In this document: positions 1 through 10,680 of the stretch, piece after piece | Layout of the letters: each line of letters starts with the position of its first letter | Position numbering within the stretch: position 1 is the first letter of the stretch | Assembly (NCBI GenBank): GCA_033977485.1 | Contig: CM066984.1 | Coordinates: forward strand, 33,709,501 to 33,773,500 | Origin: Hydrangea macrophylla | Taxonomy: Eukaryota > Streptophyta > Magnoliopsida > Cornales > Hydrangeaceae | DNA: 64,000 nucleotides | Direction of reading: 5' to 3' | Program-made: the position numbers and the translations under genes | The notes under the pieces: model-generated | What the model was told of the DNA's origin: nothing | Databases searched by the model: none | The model's input: only the letters and a program-made list of their open reading frames with translations

Positions 1-2
1 GC

Positions 3-2258
3 GAGTACCTCTCTAATGAGTTTATTGATCACCTCGTACAGAATGGGATTCTGTCACAGTTGACTGCACCTGGTACACCTCAGCAGAACGGTGTAGCGGA
101 GAGAAGGAATCAGACTCTTTTAGACATGACTAGGTCGATGATGAGTTATTCAGAGTTGCCATTATTCCTTTGGGGTTATGCTTTGGAAACCGCTGCATAC
201 ATACTAAATCTAGTACCAAGCAAATCTGTTCCCAGGACACCACGAGAGATGTGGATTGGGCGCAAGCCTTCTTTGCAACATCTCCGGATATGGGGGTGTC
301 CGGCACATGTGCTCAAAGGAAAGATGAGCAAGTTGGATTCTAGATCGGAAGTATGTTACTTTGTAGGGTATCCAAAGGGTACTTATGGATGGTATTTTTA
401 TGATCCAAGAGAACAGAAAGTGTTTGTTAGTACAAATGCTATTTTCTTGGAGGATGATTATATCATGAACCATAAACCTAAGGGAAGGATAGATCTTAGA
501 GAGATAGAAGGAGAGCCCTCAGTCCAACCCGCAGTTGATAACGATGAAAATCAAGAAAATACAACTTCTTCACCCATTTCCGCACCGGTACCTCGTCGTA
601 GTGGGAGGATTATCAGCCAGCCTGATAGATACATGTTCTTAGGAGAAGTTTTTGAAGCTGTCTCCATAGAATCTGAATCTGATCCTACCACTTACGAAGA
701 GGCAATGGCTAATGTTGATTCAGCTCATTGGATTAAAGCTATGAAGGCTGAATTGGAATCTATGGATTCCAATCAGGTCTGGGATCTTGTAGAACTTCCA
801 GCTAATATTAAACCCATTGGCTGCAAGTGGGTCTATAAGAGGAAAAGAGGATCTGATGGAAAGGTTGAGACCTTTAAGGCAAGGCTTGTGGCGAAAGGCT
901 ATACTCAGAGGGAGGGCATTGACTATGAGGAAACCTTCTCGCCGGTAGCCATGCTCAAGTCCATCAGAATACTCTTATCCATTGCTGCATGCCTAGATTA
1001 TGAAATCTGGCAGATGGACGTCAAGACTGCATTCTTGAATGGCAATCTTGAGGAGGACATCTATATGCAACAACCAGAAGGGTTCATAGCTGGTCGGAAA
1101 GGTAACTTGGTATGCAAGTTGCAAAAGTCCATTTATGGGCTTAAGCAGGCATCCAGAAGTTGGAACATCCGATTTGACCAAGCGGTCAAGTCGTTTGGTT
1201 TCATACAGAATCTGGATGAGCCTTGTGTATACAAGAAATGTGAAGGGAAAGTAGTGGTTTTTCTTGTGCTTTACGTTGACGACATTCTACTCATTGGGAA
1301 TGATGTAGTGGCGCTGTCAACGGTCAAGGTTTGGCTAGCTAGTACTTTCGATATGAAGGATCTAGGAGAGGCGAGCTATATTCTTGGGATAAAGCTCTTT
1401 CGGGATCGCAAGCGAAAGATAATGGGATTATCTCAAGCTGGTTATATCGAGAAAGTGCTAACTAGGTTTCCAATGGATAATTCGAAGAAAGGTTTGTTAC
1501 CTTTCAGGCATGGTTTAGCGTTCTCCAAGGACCAGTGTCCAAAGACACAAGAGGAGAGGAATCGCATGGCAGGAATTCCCTATGCCTCGGCAGTGGGAAG
1601 TCTCATGTATGCGATGTTATGCACTAGACCAGATATCTGCTTTGCCGTTGGCATGGTTAGCAGGTATCAATCGAATCCTGGTCCAGAGCACTGGACAGCC
1701 GTTAAGCACATTCTTAAGTACTTGAGAAAAACTAAAGATTACATGCTTATGTACGGCGATAGTGAGTTAATTCCAGTAGGATACACTGACTCGGACTTTA
1801 TGTCAGATAAAGATTCGAGAAAGTCGACATCCGGACATCTCTTTACCTTGGGAGGTTGTGCTGTTAGTTGGAGGAGCATTAAGCAGAAATGCATTGCAGA
1901 CTCAACTACAGAAGCTGAGTATGTGGCTGCTTGTGAAGCCGCAAAGGAAGCTGTTTGGCTCAAGAAGTTCCTTATGGAACTCGAGGTGGTACCAGCGTCG
2001 CTGTCACCTATTACGCTATACTGCGATAATAGTGGGGCAGTGGCTCAGTCCAAGGAGCCAAGGAACCACGGGAAGGGAAAGCACGTAGAGCAGAAATATC
2101 ACCTAATCCGAGATATAGTTCAACGTGGAGATGTGACTGTCACCAAGATTGCCACCGCTGACAATCTTGCTGATCCGTTTACAAAGGCCTTACCACAGAA
2201 GATCTTTGATCGTCATCTAGATAGTCTAGGTCTTAGATGTAGTTCTGAATGGTTGTGA
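3..2258 (+). CDS. Ty1-copia pol, 3' part (integrase C-terminus, reverse transcriptase, RNase H)
   Basis: The frame is open from the window edge to a TGA at 2256-2258, so the 5' part (gag, protease, integrase start) lies outside. It begins inside the integrase core ([14 protein letters not shown], around 66-110). Reverse transcriptase follows, with the family motifs [12 protein letters not shown] (about 1009-1044) and YVDD in [13 protein letters not shown] (about 1270-1300). RNase H follows with GYTDSD and DSTTEAEY, and the [10 protein letters not shown] tail lies near the stop. The order INT-RT-RH defines Ty1-copia. No stop or frameshift is visible in over 2.2 kb, so the copy is young or recently active. 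A 1.5-kb LTR would fit a Tork/Angela-type lineage, but I am unsure of the lineage. Confidence 0.95.
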   Translation, partial: EYLSNEFIDHLVQNGILSQLTAPGTPQQNGVAERRNQTLLDMTRSMMSYSELPLFLWGYALETAAYILNLVPSKSVPRTPREMWIGRKPSLQHLRIWGCPAHVLKGKMSKLDSRSEVCYFVGYPKGTYGWYFYDPREQKVFVSTNAIFLEDDYIMNHKPKGRIDLREIEGEPSVQPAVDNDENQENTTSSPISAPVPRRSGRIISQPDRYMFLGEVFEAVSIESESDPTTYEEAMANVDSAHWIKAMKAELESMDSNQVWDLVELPANIKPIGCKWVYKRKRGSDGKVETFKARLVAKGYTQREGIDYEETFSPVAMLKSIRILLSIAACLDYEIWQMDVKTAFLNGNLEEDIYMQQPEGFIAGRKGNLVCKLQKSIYGLKQASRSWNIRFDQAVKSFGFIQNLDEPCVYKKCEGKVVVFLVLYVDDILLIGNDVVALSTVKVWLASTFDMKDLGEASYILGIKLFRDRKRKIMGLSQAGYIEKVLTRFPMDNSKKGLLPFRHGLAFSKDQCPKTQEERNRMAGIPYASAVGSLMYAMLCTRPDICFAVGMVSRYQSNPGPEHWTAVKHILKYLRKTKDYMLMYGDSELIPVGYTDSDFMSDKDSRKSTSGHLFTLGGCAVSWRSIKQKCIADSTTEAEYVAACEAAKEAVWLKKFLMELEVVPASLSPITLYCDNSGAVAQSKEPRNHGKGKHVEQKYHLIRDIVQRGDVTVTKIATADNLADPFTKALPQKIFDRHLDSLGLRCSSEWL

Positions 2259-2262
2259 GTGC

Positions 2263-2273
2263 AAGTGGGAGTT
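2263..2273 (+). promoter_or_regulatory. Copia polypurine tract
   Basis: The purine-rich AAGTGGGAG lies directly between the pol stop codon and the first TG of the LTR. This is the expected position of the plus-strand primer for reverse transcription. Confidence 0.75.
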
Positions 2274-3281
2274 TGTTGGGTTTGTGCCCTCAAACCATTA
2301 CTTTATGTATGAGACATTAGCATTATAATATATGGATATCAGCTTTACATTTCATTGTGTATGTTTCTTTCATGAGATGATTGTTTTGTCCTTAAGTATC
2401 ATAGTAAGCAATTCGTGTGTGTATGAGATACACACAAGTGAGATACGAATTACTATTTTTGATACTTAGAATATGTCACAGTGGATGATGAGACTGGATA
2501 CCTCATCAGGTCTACACTGTAGCATAATTAACTACCATTGGATGGAGTGATTAATCTCAATCACTAGAGTGTAGCTCTTAGTTGATATGCTAGTGCTTAT
2601 AGTGCATTGACGGACCTGAGCTTTCCTATTGACGCTTAAGGCTGGCAACAATCAATAGGAACTCATAACTTGTATAAGGTACGTGTTCTCAATCTTGAGA
2701 TGATTATGAACACAGACTATGGATATGGCTGCTTTGACTTACCAATCAGTGAGGTCTATAGAAGATCAACACCTGGGTATCTTGGGTATGTCATGTCCAT
2801 AGGGTTGTGAACATATATTGTCAAGATAGAATCTATCCTCTGATTCAGAGTAAGCATTCCCTTGAGAATGTCACCAAGTTGATTACTGAGTACTGCAGTC
2901 TTGTTGATAAGAGTTATCAACATGTTTGGTAATCATGAGTGGTGAATGGGACTCAAGGAATACAAGAAGTAATCATGATTCAGGATGACAGTAACAGTTA
3001 TCCGACTACCTGAATATGATTACGAATGCTGACAGTAGAGGGACATTAGTACACCATACAAGTCTAGTTATCGCTTCGGATATGTTCTTTTGCGTTGGAG
3101 TTCAGTTATCGTTTTATAGTGGAATAAACGTTAACTGACCAGTTAGTTAGTTTGCTGATCAAAGAGTTTGGTCATGGTAATTAACAAACTGGTCTGAGCC
3201 AACAATAAAGAGCCTAGGAGGTCCCACTCTTAGCTCCGCTAGGATGCTTGGAAAGACACTTGAGGAAGCTGTTAAGACAGG

Positions 3282-3400
3282 TTCGATCGATCGAAGCATG
3301 TTCGATCGATTGAAGTCTTCAGGTTCGATCGATCGAGTCGAACGAGAATGGTTCGATCGATCGAAGGTTCGATCGATCGAACTCACTTCGATCGATCGAA
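3282..3400 (+). repeat. Array of TCGATCGA palindromes in copia U3
   Basis: Six copies of TTCGATCGATCGAA or a one-base variant lie within 120 bp, ending about 20 bp upstream of the TATA box. The position suggests a U3 enhancer or silencing target; function is inferred. Confidence 0.85.
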
Positions 3401-3421
3401 GTCTAGGTCGGTTCTGGAAAT

Positions 3422-3430
3422 CTATAAATA
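3422..3430 (+). promoter_or_regulatory. Copia LTR TATA box
   Basis: CTATAAATAG lies in a suitable place about 340 bp before the LTR end and just downstream of the palindrome array. It is the probable RNA polymerase II core promoter of the element. Confidence 0.7.
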
Positions 3431-3773
3431 GGGCAGCTGCGTTCTGGTAGTAAGTGATCGTCGTTTTTATACGCAGAAGCTGCAGAAACTATTATAGTCT
3501 TCCCAAAACCTTCCTATCCTCTCTATTAGGGTTCCCACCAACCCTAGTCTTTCCGGCAGGCATCCGCAGGAGTCATAAGGGTGAAGATCATCTAGTGGAG
3601 GCTGCTGGAAGTTGAAGTTTCAGAATTGGGTTCAAGACACTAAGGTATAATTCTTGCACCCCTTGTACGCATCTATGGAATTGACAAGTAGTAGATCCTG
3701 GAATACCAAAAGTTTTATAACTTAACCTATTTTCGCTGCGCGTTTAAACTCTAACTTTGAACCATTTTTTCCA

Positions 3774-6700
3774 TCACTCGACGTATTCACCTTTGGTCTT
3801 TTCGGGATCCTCCTTCATGACCTCTGCGTTCCCTTCGCCTAACAGATCTTTTATGGCAGAACCGTCTAGCGTACCAATCCAGTCCTTGGCAGCAACAGAC
3901 TTTTCAGGCATTTGCAAAAATGGGTCTTTGTACCCAGAAAATTCATGGGAGAAGAAGATCTCGAACCCCGGCTTCATGCATTTGTCTTTTTGGTCCATCC
4001 ATGGTTCTGGGAAACCACAGAAGGGGAAATCCTCTCCTTCCTTCACGAAGTACCCATTGAGAGTCTTTAAGTAAGGGTCTAGTGGTGCATCGAAAGCCTT
4101 CTTCTTTGCCCTTAGTTCCTTCTTCGTTGGCTGATACCCCAGGCCGTGAGTGTGAGTCTGAGTAGGAATTTTTGGAAACTCCGGCAGGCCCTGAAGGTTC
4201 TTTCCCAGTCCTAATCCTGGAAAGAAGCCCATTTTCTTCATGATTCCGGCGACGACTGGACTAGTATATTGATCAAAATGGGGTGGTAGGGACTCTCCCG
4301 ACTTTCCTTCTTCTATCACGCTGATGAGCTCGAATCCTCCCATTTTCGCTTCTTCTTCTTGCAGCTGTAATTCTAGGACCGGTGCACTTGACGACGCTTC
4401 AGATGGACGAACCCAACTGTCTCCGAGGATATCACAGACTTTGTTTTCCCAGACATACTTAACCTTTTGATGGATCGTCGATGGTATAGCGCCCAAACTG
4501 TCCAACCAAGGCCTTCCCAGCAGCAGATTGAAAGAAGCGGGGATATCGATTATTTGGAACTCAGCTTCTTTGTCCATCGGCCCGATAGCGAGATTAAGAA
4601 AGATAATGCCCATGTCTACCCTTTGGGTGTTGTCATATGCTCGGACTTTCTGTTGAGACAGCACAAAGGAAGATTCATCCAAGCCCATTCGCTTGGCTGT
4701 GCGGAAGGGACATACATTAAGAGCAGACCCGTTGTCAACGAGACAAGCGGGCACGGTGTTCCCCAAACATTCAACGGTGATATACAGCGGCTTGTTGAGC
4801 GTAGGTCCTTCCGGAGGTAAGTCATTCGATGAAAAGGTGATAGCCGAAGTCGGAATCTTGCCGATCAATCCTATGAGGTCTTCCGGGGTGGTGTCGATAG
4901 ACACGTCAGCTTGATTCAGAGCATCTAGGACCGCCTGCCTATGGCGTTTGGAGGCAATCAGCAACCCCCAGACAGTGATGTTAGCCTGAGTCTTCTTCAT
5001 TTGCTTTAGGACCCGATCCTCTTCTTCTTCCTCGTTCATTTTTCCTTTCCCTTTCTCCAACTCCCTCCCCGGGTGATCTTCCTCTAATTCATGCGGCTTG
5101 AAGTGCCTACCAGATCGAGTCAAATGGTCGATCTCTTCTTTTGCCCAAATATTGTCGGTTTCTGAAACGGTCTTTGAGCCCTCTTTTGCCTCTTCGTCGC
5201 TTTGATACCATAGATCATCCTCCCCTACCCGGCCTATGTTCCGATCATTGGTTTCTTGGACCCACCAATCTAACTGCCTCGTCACTTCGTTTTCCCATAT
5301 CCCTGGCTGGCTTCCAAGCATGCAGATCCCCGAATTTTCTGGCAACTGATAGAACTTCTTTGGCTCTCCGACCTTTGTGATTAGCTTGGATGGATCGAAT
5401 GCCACTTCTTCTACCCCTAAGAAATAAAGACCCCGTGGCGGTGGCACAGCACGATGGTTCGGCAGAGGATTCTTGGTGACATTGGGGGCTTTGACAGGTG
5501 GCTCGGATATCACTTTGTTGTCAATGAGGTCCTGGATTTCGTGCCTTAATCTCATGCACCGATCCGTCGAGTGGCCCTTTTGTTGATGATACTTGCAGTA
5601 GAGATCTCCCTTGAAGTGTGGTGGGAGTGGACTCAGCGGGGGTCGAGGTTCTAGCTGACGGAGATGCCCTTTCGCTAACAGCCTATCGAGGGCGGTTGAT
5701 AGTGACACTCCCAAATCCGAAAACTTCCTCAGTGGCTTATCCTCTCCTCCTCTTGGATGGTTTCTGGTGATATCGAACTTTCTCTCAGGCTCGCTAAGTG
5801 CATTGACATCGGTGGGGCCAGAGTGACCCCCCGAGTGCCCTCCATTTGATCCATAACTGGGCCTTCGATATCGGTTCTGTGGCTCCTCCTTCTTGATTGT
5901 TCCTTCTTGAATTGCATCTTCGATTCTCGTCCCTACATCGAATACCTCAGCAAAGGTGTTGATTGACTGAAATCTCATCTTTTCTTGATAAACTGGTTGC
6001 AGATTTTTCATTAGCATTCGGATCTGGTCTTTCTCAGGCGGCCTTTGTACCATTTTAGCTGCCTTTCCTCTCCATCGACTCAAATACTCGGCGAATGATT
6101 CTTTGTTCCCCTGCCTGGTCGTTTCCAAATCTCGGACAGTAACATCCAAATCCCGATTGTACTCGTATTGTGCCACAAATGCCTTAATCACTTCTTCCCA
6201 TACTCTAGTTTTGCTTGGCTCAAGTGTAAGGTACCATGACAGAGCAGCTCCTGTTAAGGTTTGTTGAAATAGAACAGCCATCATGGTAGTGCTCAGTCCA
6301 CTAGGCTGAAAAGCTCCTATGCACATTCGGACATGACTGCGGGGATTGCCTGTGCCATCAAACTTATCGAAAACTGGCATTTTGAAACCAGCTGGCAGCG
6401 TTTCGTGGACTCCGTCATACAATCCTTCCAGTTCCATCAGATAGGTATCCACTCCCTGAGCCTTGCGCATTACCCTTTCCAACTTTTCTATCTTCTCGGT
6501 CAACAACTTCTCCTTCTCATCTTTCTCTCTGTCCCTGTTGGCTCTTAGTGCATCATTCCAATGTGCCTCTTGATCGTCGAACCAATCTCTGTCTCCTCCT
6601 CCCAAAGACGGGTCTATAATGGGTGGAATTACATGCGGCGGCGGTCGGCGATTCAACTCCTCTATCATTCCCATCATGCGGTTCATGTTCTTGGCCTGTC

Positions 6701-6776
6701 TCCTCATTTGTTCCGCTTGCTGTTCGACTAGTACCCTTAATCCGGTCATCTCTTTGTTGTTTCTTTCTTCGGCCAT
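3774..6776 (-). CDS. Tat-type gag-protease polyprotein (element A), 1000 aa
   Basis: The frame starts MAEERNNKEM at 6776. An N-terminal coiled-coil-like stretch lies at about residues 15-45. The retrotransposon gag (capsid) domain lies at about 155-255 (GAALSWYLTL, ESFAEYLSRW). A zinc-binding knuckle CKYHQQKGHSTDRC lies at about 393-406; it has spacing CX2HX4HX4C, with His in place of the usual second Cys. An acidic linker follows. The retropepsin has its active site in LVDNGSALNVCP (about 680) and the ILLGRPWL-like flap partner. A G-patch (MGFFPGLGLGKNLQG) lies at about 845-865. This gag-protease-G-patch order is typical of Tat/Ogre elements. The frame stops at EYVE, a few codons from the copia junction, where copy C continues without a stop. 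The stop is therefore probably a mutation next to the insertion, not the native end. Confidence 0.93.
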   Translation of the reverse strand: MAEERNNKEMTGLRVLVEQQAEQMRRQAKNMNRMMGMIEELNRRPPPHVIPPIIDPSLGGGDRDWFDDQEAHWNDALRANRDREKDEKEKLLTEKIEKLERVMRKAQGVDTYLMELEGLYDGVHETLPAGFKMPVFDKFDGTGNPRSHVRMCIGAFQPSGLSTTMMAVLFQQTLTGAALSWYLTLEPSKTRVWEEVIKAFVAQYEYNRDLDVTVRDLETTRQGNKESFAEYLSRWRGKAAKMVQRPPEKDQIRMLMKNLQPVYQEKMRFQSINTFAEVFDVGTRIEDAIQEGTIKKEEPQNRYRRPSYGSNGGHSGGHSGPTDVNALSEPERKFDITRNHPRGGEDKPLRKFSDLGVSLSTALDRLLAKGHLRQLEPRPPLSPLPPHFKGDLYCKYHQQKGHSTDRCMRLRHEIQDLIDNKVISEPPVKAPNVTKNPLPNHRAVPPPRGLYFLGVEEVAFDPSKLITKVGEPKKFYQLPENSGICMLGSQPGIWENEVTRQLDWWVQETNDRNIGRVGEDDLWYQSDEEAKEGSKTVSETDNIWAKEEIDHLTRSGRHFKPHELEEDHPGRELEKGKGKMNEEEEEDRVLKQMKKTQANITVWGLLIASKRHRQAVLDALNQADVSIDTTPEDLIGLIGKIPTSAITFSSNDLPPEGPTLNKPLYITVECLGNTVPACLVDNGSALNVCPFRTAKRMGLDESSFVLSQQKVRAYDNTQRVDMGIIFLNLAIGPMDKEAEFQIIDIPASFNLLLGRPWLDSLGAIPSTIHQKVKYVWENKVCDILGDSWVRPSEASSSAPVLELQLQEEEAKMGGFELISVIEEGKSGESLPPHFDQYTSPVVAGIMKKMGFFPGLGLGKNLQGLPEFPKIPTQTHTHGLGYQPTKKELRAKKKAFDAPLDPYLKTLNGYFVKEGEDFPFCGFPEPWMDQKDKCMKPGFEIFFSHEFSGYKDPFLQMPEKSVAAKDWIGTLDGSAIKDLLGEGNAEVMKEDPEKTKGEYVE

Positions 6777-7935
6777 GTTAGCGTATCCTCTCCTTACAAG
6801 TCTTGCCGTAGGATCCCTGAACCACGCTTGATTGGCTATCTTTGCTCCTACAGCAGATTTTAAGTTTTATTATTTTTTTAGAATACCTTTTTACCTTTAT
6901 TTTAGCAAAACTTTTATTTTGTATGTTATGCGGATGCAATGCATGTATGCGTGTGTGCCTACTCTATATGCCAAAGAGAACGAAAAAAATCTAACCCTAA
7001 CACATAAGCACATAAAACCCTTACCCATGTCAAGTACGATGATTTCTCCATTCATTGTGACCCTCTTTACCCTTCGATGTCTGGAAATTTTAGGGTTTTC
7101 GAAATTCATTTGAAAAGTATTTCTGATGAAATCTTTAGAAAACAATTTTCAAGAATTTTGGATCACGCTTTTCAAAAAGTAATTGGGTTGAAACTCCTGT
7201 TTTGAAAAGTGTCTTAGCTGATGAATAACCTTGGTTTGGCTCTGAAGTTTTAATCGAAAAAATGAACTGCCAATTTTTTTGAAAAAAGCGATTGAAAACT
7301 TTGGAATAAAGATGGCAAATATCTGTTTACTTTTAAAGATGGATTTAAAATTCTTTGGGCAGAAGGATCACATGATCGGATTATCACCGTACTTTTCATG
7401 AATTTGGATACATACAAGGTCAATGATGCTTAGCTAAACATGATATAAGAAGTATAATCTTATAATCAGGGTTCGACATGTTCCCCAAATGTCGTGGAAC
7501 ATGAGGAGGAATTGCAAAAAGGTGATTAAAAGATTATACATCTTTTATCAAGCAAGTATCGTCATCATCTCAAGTAATCCCTTCCGGGCATACAAAACTT
7601 CCTAACACATAACCCTAATCAAGAATTGATTTCCTAAGATTGAAATGTTCTATAGAAACTACTATGCGAGGGCCGGGTTTTGGTCAAATAAGGGACCCTT
7701 GACACACACCCGATAGGATGCTTCATATACCAAATCATGGTACGAGATCAAGGGTGATCACACAGTCCCATGATGACTTGACCGACCGGGTTGCCCCGAG
7801 CCTCCAAAGTCATAGTTCCGTGCAATCGACTGGTTGGACATGCAAGTGAAATGCAACAGGCACACAAAGATTAATAAATTCGATTAAAAGGATGTTTTTC
7901 AAGTCTAATCCTCAAGTGAACCCAAAATCAGAATT
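6777..7935 (-). other. 5' untranslated leader of Tat A
   Basis: About 1.16 kb lies between the primer binding site and the gag start, with no convincing coding frame. Its upstream part (about 7400-7840) is strongly conserved, in reverse complement, with the leader of Tat B (about 41760-42190). That suggests packaging or translation signals. Confidence 0.75.
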
Positions 7936-7985
7936 CTGGTCTGCGAAACCAGAGATTCTGGGTTCGATCCCCAGTAGAGTCGCCA
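7936..7985 (-). promoter_or_regulatory. Extended tRNA-Arg primer binding site of Tat A (50 nt tRNA copy)
   Basis: On the plus strand these 50 bases read as the 3' part of a tRNA. They give anticodon stem CTGGT/ACCAG, 7-nt loop CTGCGAA (anticodon GCG, 7943-7945), a 5-nt variable loop, T stem CTGGG/CCCAG with loop TTCGATC, an acceptor strand, the discriminator G and CCA. On the element's strand it starts TGGCGACTC, three bases after the LTR end. A normal LTR-retrotransposon site is about 10-18 nt. From memory, plant tRNA-Arg(ACG) matches this closely except for A at the wobble position. Confidence 0.88.
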
Positions 7986-10247
7986 GATTGTGGATATCGC
8001 AGGTTGACTTACCCACAGCTTTTCAAAATCAATTTCTAAAACAAAATGAGTCGCCACTTAATTTTTAAAAGGAAAATTAAGAAACCATTTTAAAGCAACC
8101 GATCTTTTGCGAAACCAAAGATTAACTAGGTCCGGGGATTATGGAATGAGAGAGGAAGGAGCCCGTCGGACTAAAACACCCTCTCTCATCCTATCTTGTG
8201 ATAGGCCTCTACTCAATATCCTTTTAATCGAATTTGTTAATCTAAGCATGCCCTCAACTAATACATATATACATATACATCACAAAAGCATGTCCAAAGG
8301 GTGTAAAATTGCAATTGACAAAATACCATTCAAAAAGCCACATAATTCGGGTAGCAAGCGATATGATATGCAATAGGGAACAAGTGAACTTACCCGGGAT
8401 CCAGCGGCGATAGTAAACGTGCAATGCATGCGAATAAAAGAAAATCCTAAAAAAGAGTCTCTAATCACATATACACATAAGGCAAAACCTAATTCTAAGG
8501 TGTTGCGCATTAAGTCAAAAAATCAATAAAATCAAGAAATTAAGATAAACTAAAGAGGAGTTCTAGAAATCGTACCTTAATAGCGCTACAAAACAAAGGG
8601 TTAGTCCACATGATATGCCAAATACGATGTTAAAAATGACAATCCTAAATTTCTAGCTTACATCTATCTAATGTAATTAAATCCAAAGCAAATAAGTCTT
8701 AATTACAAGTGTCGAATCATATAGATGAATATGTACATGGACAAGGATAAACTATGAAATTCTCTTAAACTTTGAATTCAAGCTCAACTAATCATTATTA
8801 AAGCATGATTTAAGCCCTAGATCATAGAAAAGTCATTTGGACCATTATTTACAAAGTAAGTATAAATTGTAACAAAACTCTGAAAATTCCAGAGAGCAGA
8901 CCCGAACTTCAAAGAAATAAAAGGCATGGCTTCTGTGGTTTGATCTTGATGATTTTTGGACTCAATATGCCTCCGTGAGTCTAGTTTTCAAATCAAAAAG
9001 AAAATCAAAGTTCCAACGGTCGGATCTCCGGAAATATGAAAAATACTAGACATCACTCAGCACTTTACAACCTTCTGTCCAGAATTCTTGCACGATTTAT
9101 TAAAAATAGTAAAAAAATCCGAATTGCTTTGTTCTTTTTAGGGTGACTTCCTAACACATTAAACTTCATAGAAAAAATTATTTGGAGTCACAAACACTTT
9201 ATTAGAACTCTGATTTAATTGTTTCAAAAGAGTGTCACTGTTCTGAAACTATTCTGGAATTCTGGACAGATTGTATTTGTGTCACAAAACTCATGATCAA
9301 ACCATCCTAAACATGAAACCACCTTAAAAAAAAAATTACAGTGGTAGAATATCGTGTTATTGACACTTTCCCGTTGGTTTCACTTGATTTCAACGGTTAG
9401 ATTTCGAACTAAAAATCTTTGATCAAAAACAGTTTGTGGATTCACTGTTTTTATTTTGCTAGTTCAACTTTTATTTGGTAACTCCAACTATTAAACCATG
9501 AAGTTGAGTTGAACCAAACCACTTCTCCTACCATTTGATGGCCATTAGAGACTACAAACCTTTATTCTTCATAGATTTCAAATGAAATATGGATAGACTT
9601 CATGAAATCTATAAGATAAGGAATCTAAACCATGGAGATGGGTTTAGACTCAAAACTACATTCACCTACCATTTGATGGTCATTGGAGAGGGAGACATGA
9701 CTATGACTCATGAGTCCTAAAGGAATATAGAAGGGATTCCTCAAGACATCAAGTTTAGAAGATCCAAATCATGAGTATGGACTTGGATCCTCTTATGAAG
9801 TGGTGATCAAACTTTGACTCCTATGTGAAGCACAAGCCTACATGGGATTCAAAAGATCATGCTCAAGAGATCAAAAGAGATTTTGAAGATCTCCAAGACC
9901 TTCAAGAGAAGAATATAAACAAGAAAATGGAAGAAAGTAATATGGAAACAAAAGAAACTCCTAAGTTTATTTGATAAACAAAGAAAATAGTGAAAGATTT
10001 TAGGATTAGAGATTTTAAGAGAAGAAAGAATAAGCCAATAATCTATGGTTAGAGGATCACCTCCAAATTATCCTCAAAGTTTTCTTTTCTTTGAAGATCT
10101 TCCAAGCTCTTCTCTCTAATTCTCTAAACACTCTCTTTTCTCTCTAAAAAATATTGGTGTAATGGAAGTATTTTTGCATATGCTCTCTCTCCCAATATGT
10201 TTCTTGGTGTTCTTCTTGGTCTCTCCTCTTTTAGGAAGATCCCTTCT

Positions 10248-10255
10248 CTTTTATA
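10248..10255 (-). promoter_or_regulatory. Tat A LTR TATA box
   Basis: TATAAAAG on the minus strand lies about 100 bp downstream of the palindromic array. The same arrangement is seen in the B and C LTRs. Confidence 0.75.
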
Positions 10256-10354
10256 AGCAAAATTACCAGGTATTTTTGGTGAATTTTGGAGCAAAAAACA
10301 GGTGTAATTCTCTCATTTGGTGGCACAATGTGTACTTTCTGAATTTAGACAGAC

Positions 10355-10680
10355 TGCTGTCCAGCGCGGCAGTCCAGATACTGCCGCGGCAGTCCGTGAC
10401 TGCCGCTGCGGCATTTCATGACTGCCGTTGCGGCACTTCATGACTGCCGCGCGGCATTCATCAAATGCCGCGGCCATTACTGGATTGCCGCATTTTTGTC
10501 AGTCTTACTTTATCAGTTTTTTGTTCTTATTCGCATACGCATACGTATTGCTCTGCAAAATACAGACTTTAAAAGCGAACGGCAGTCAGAAATCTGTGGC
10601 GGCACTCGGTGAACGCCGGAACGGCACTCTCTGACTGCCGCGCGGCACTCAGGGAGTGCCGCGGCAGTCTGCCGTGTGCC
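10355..10680 (-). repeat. CGGCA palindrome array in Tat A U3
   Basis: Repeated inverted words of the form CGGCAGTC/GACTGCCG, CGGCATTC/GAATGCCG and CGGCACTC/GAGTGCCG occur in two clusters, 10355-10500 and 10575-10680. They are separated by an AT-rich spacer, and the whole is far more GC-rich than the surrounding LTR. It lies just upstream of the TATA box. Confidence 0.88.

Larger units (their letters stand above)
2274..3764 (+). repeat. Copia 3' LTR
   Basis: The LTR starts TGTTGGGTTTG right after the polypurine tract. It ends at or near CA at 3763-3764, where sequence homologous to Tat gag-pol begins on the other strand. The length is about 1.49 kb. It carries six palindromic TTCGATCGAT motifs (3282-3400), a TATA box (3422-3430) and a leader. 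The right edge was set by comparing the flank with the second Tat copy near 27300 and may be off by a few bases. The partner 5' LTR is outside the window, so the target duplication cannot be checked. Confidence 0.8.

Noticed and set aside
7936..7985. A tRNA-Arg gene
   Set aside because: Only the 3' two-thirds is present (no 5' acceptor strand or D arm) and CCA is encoded. It sits at the LTR end, so it is a primer binding site.
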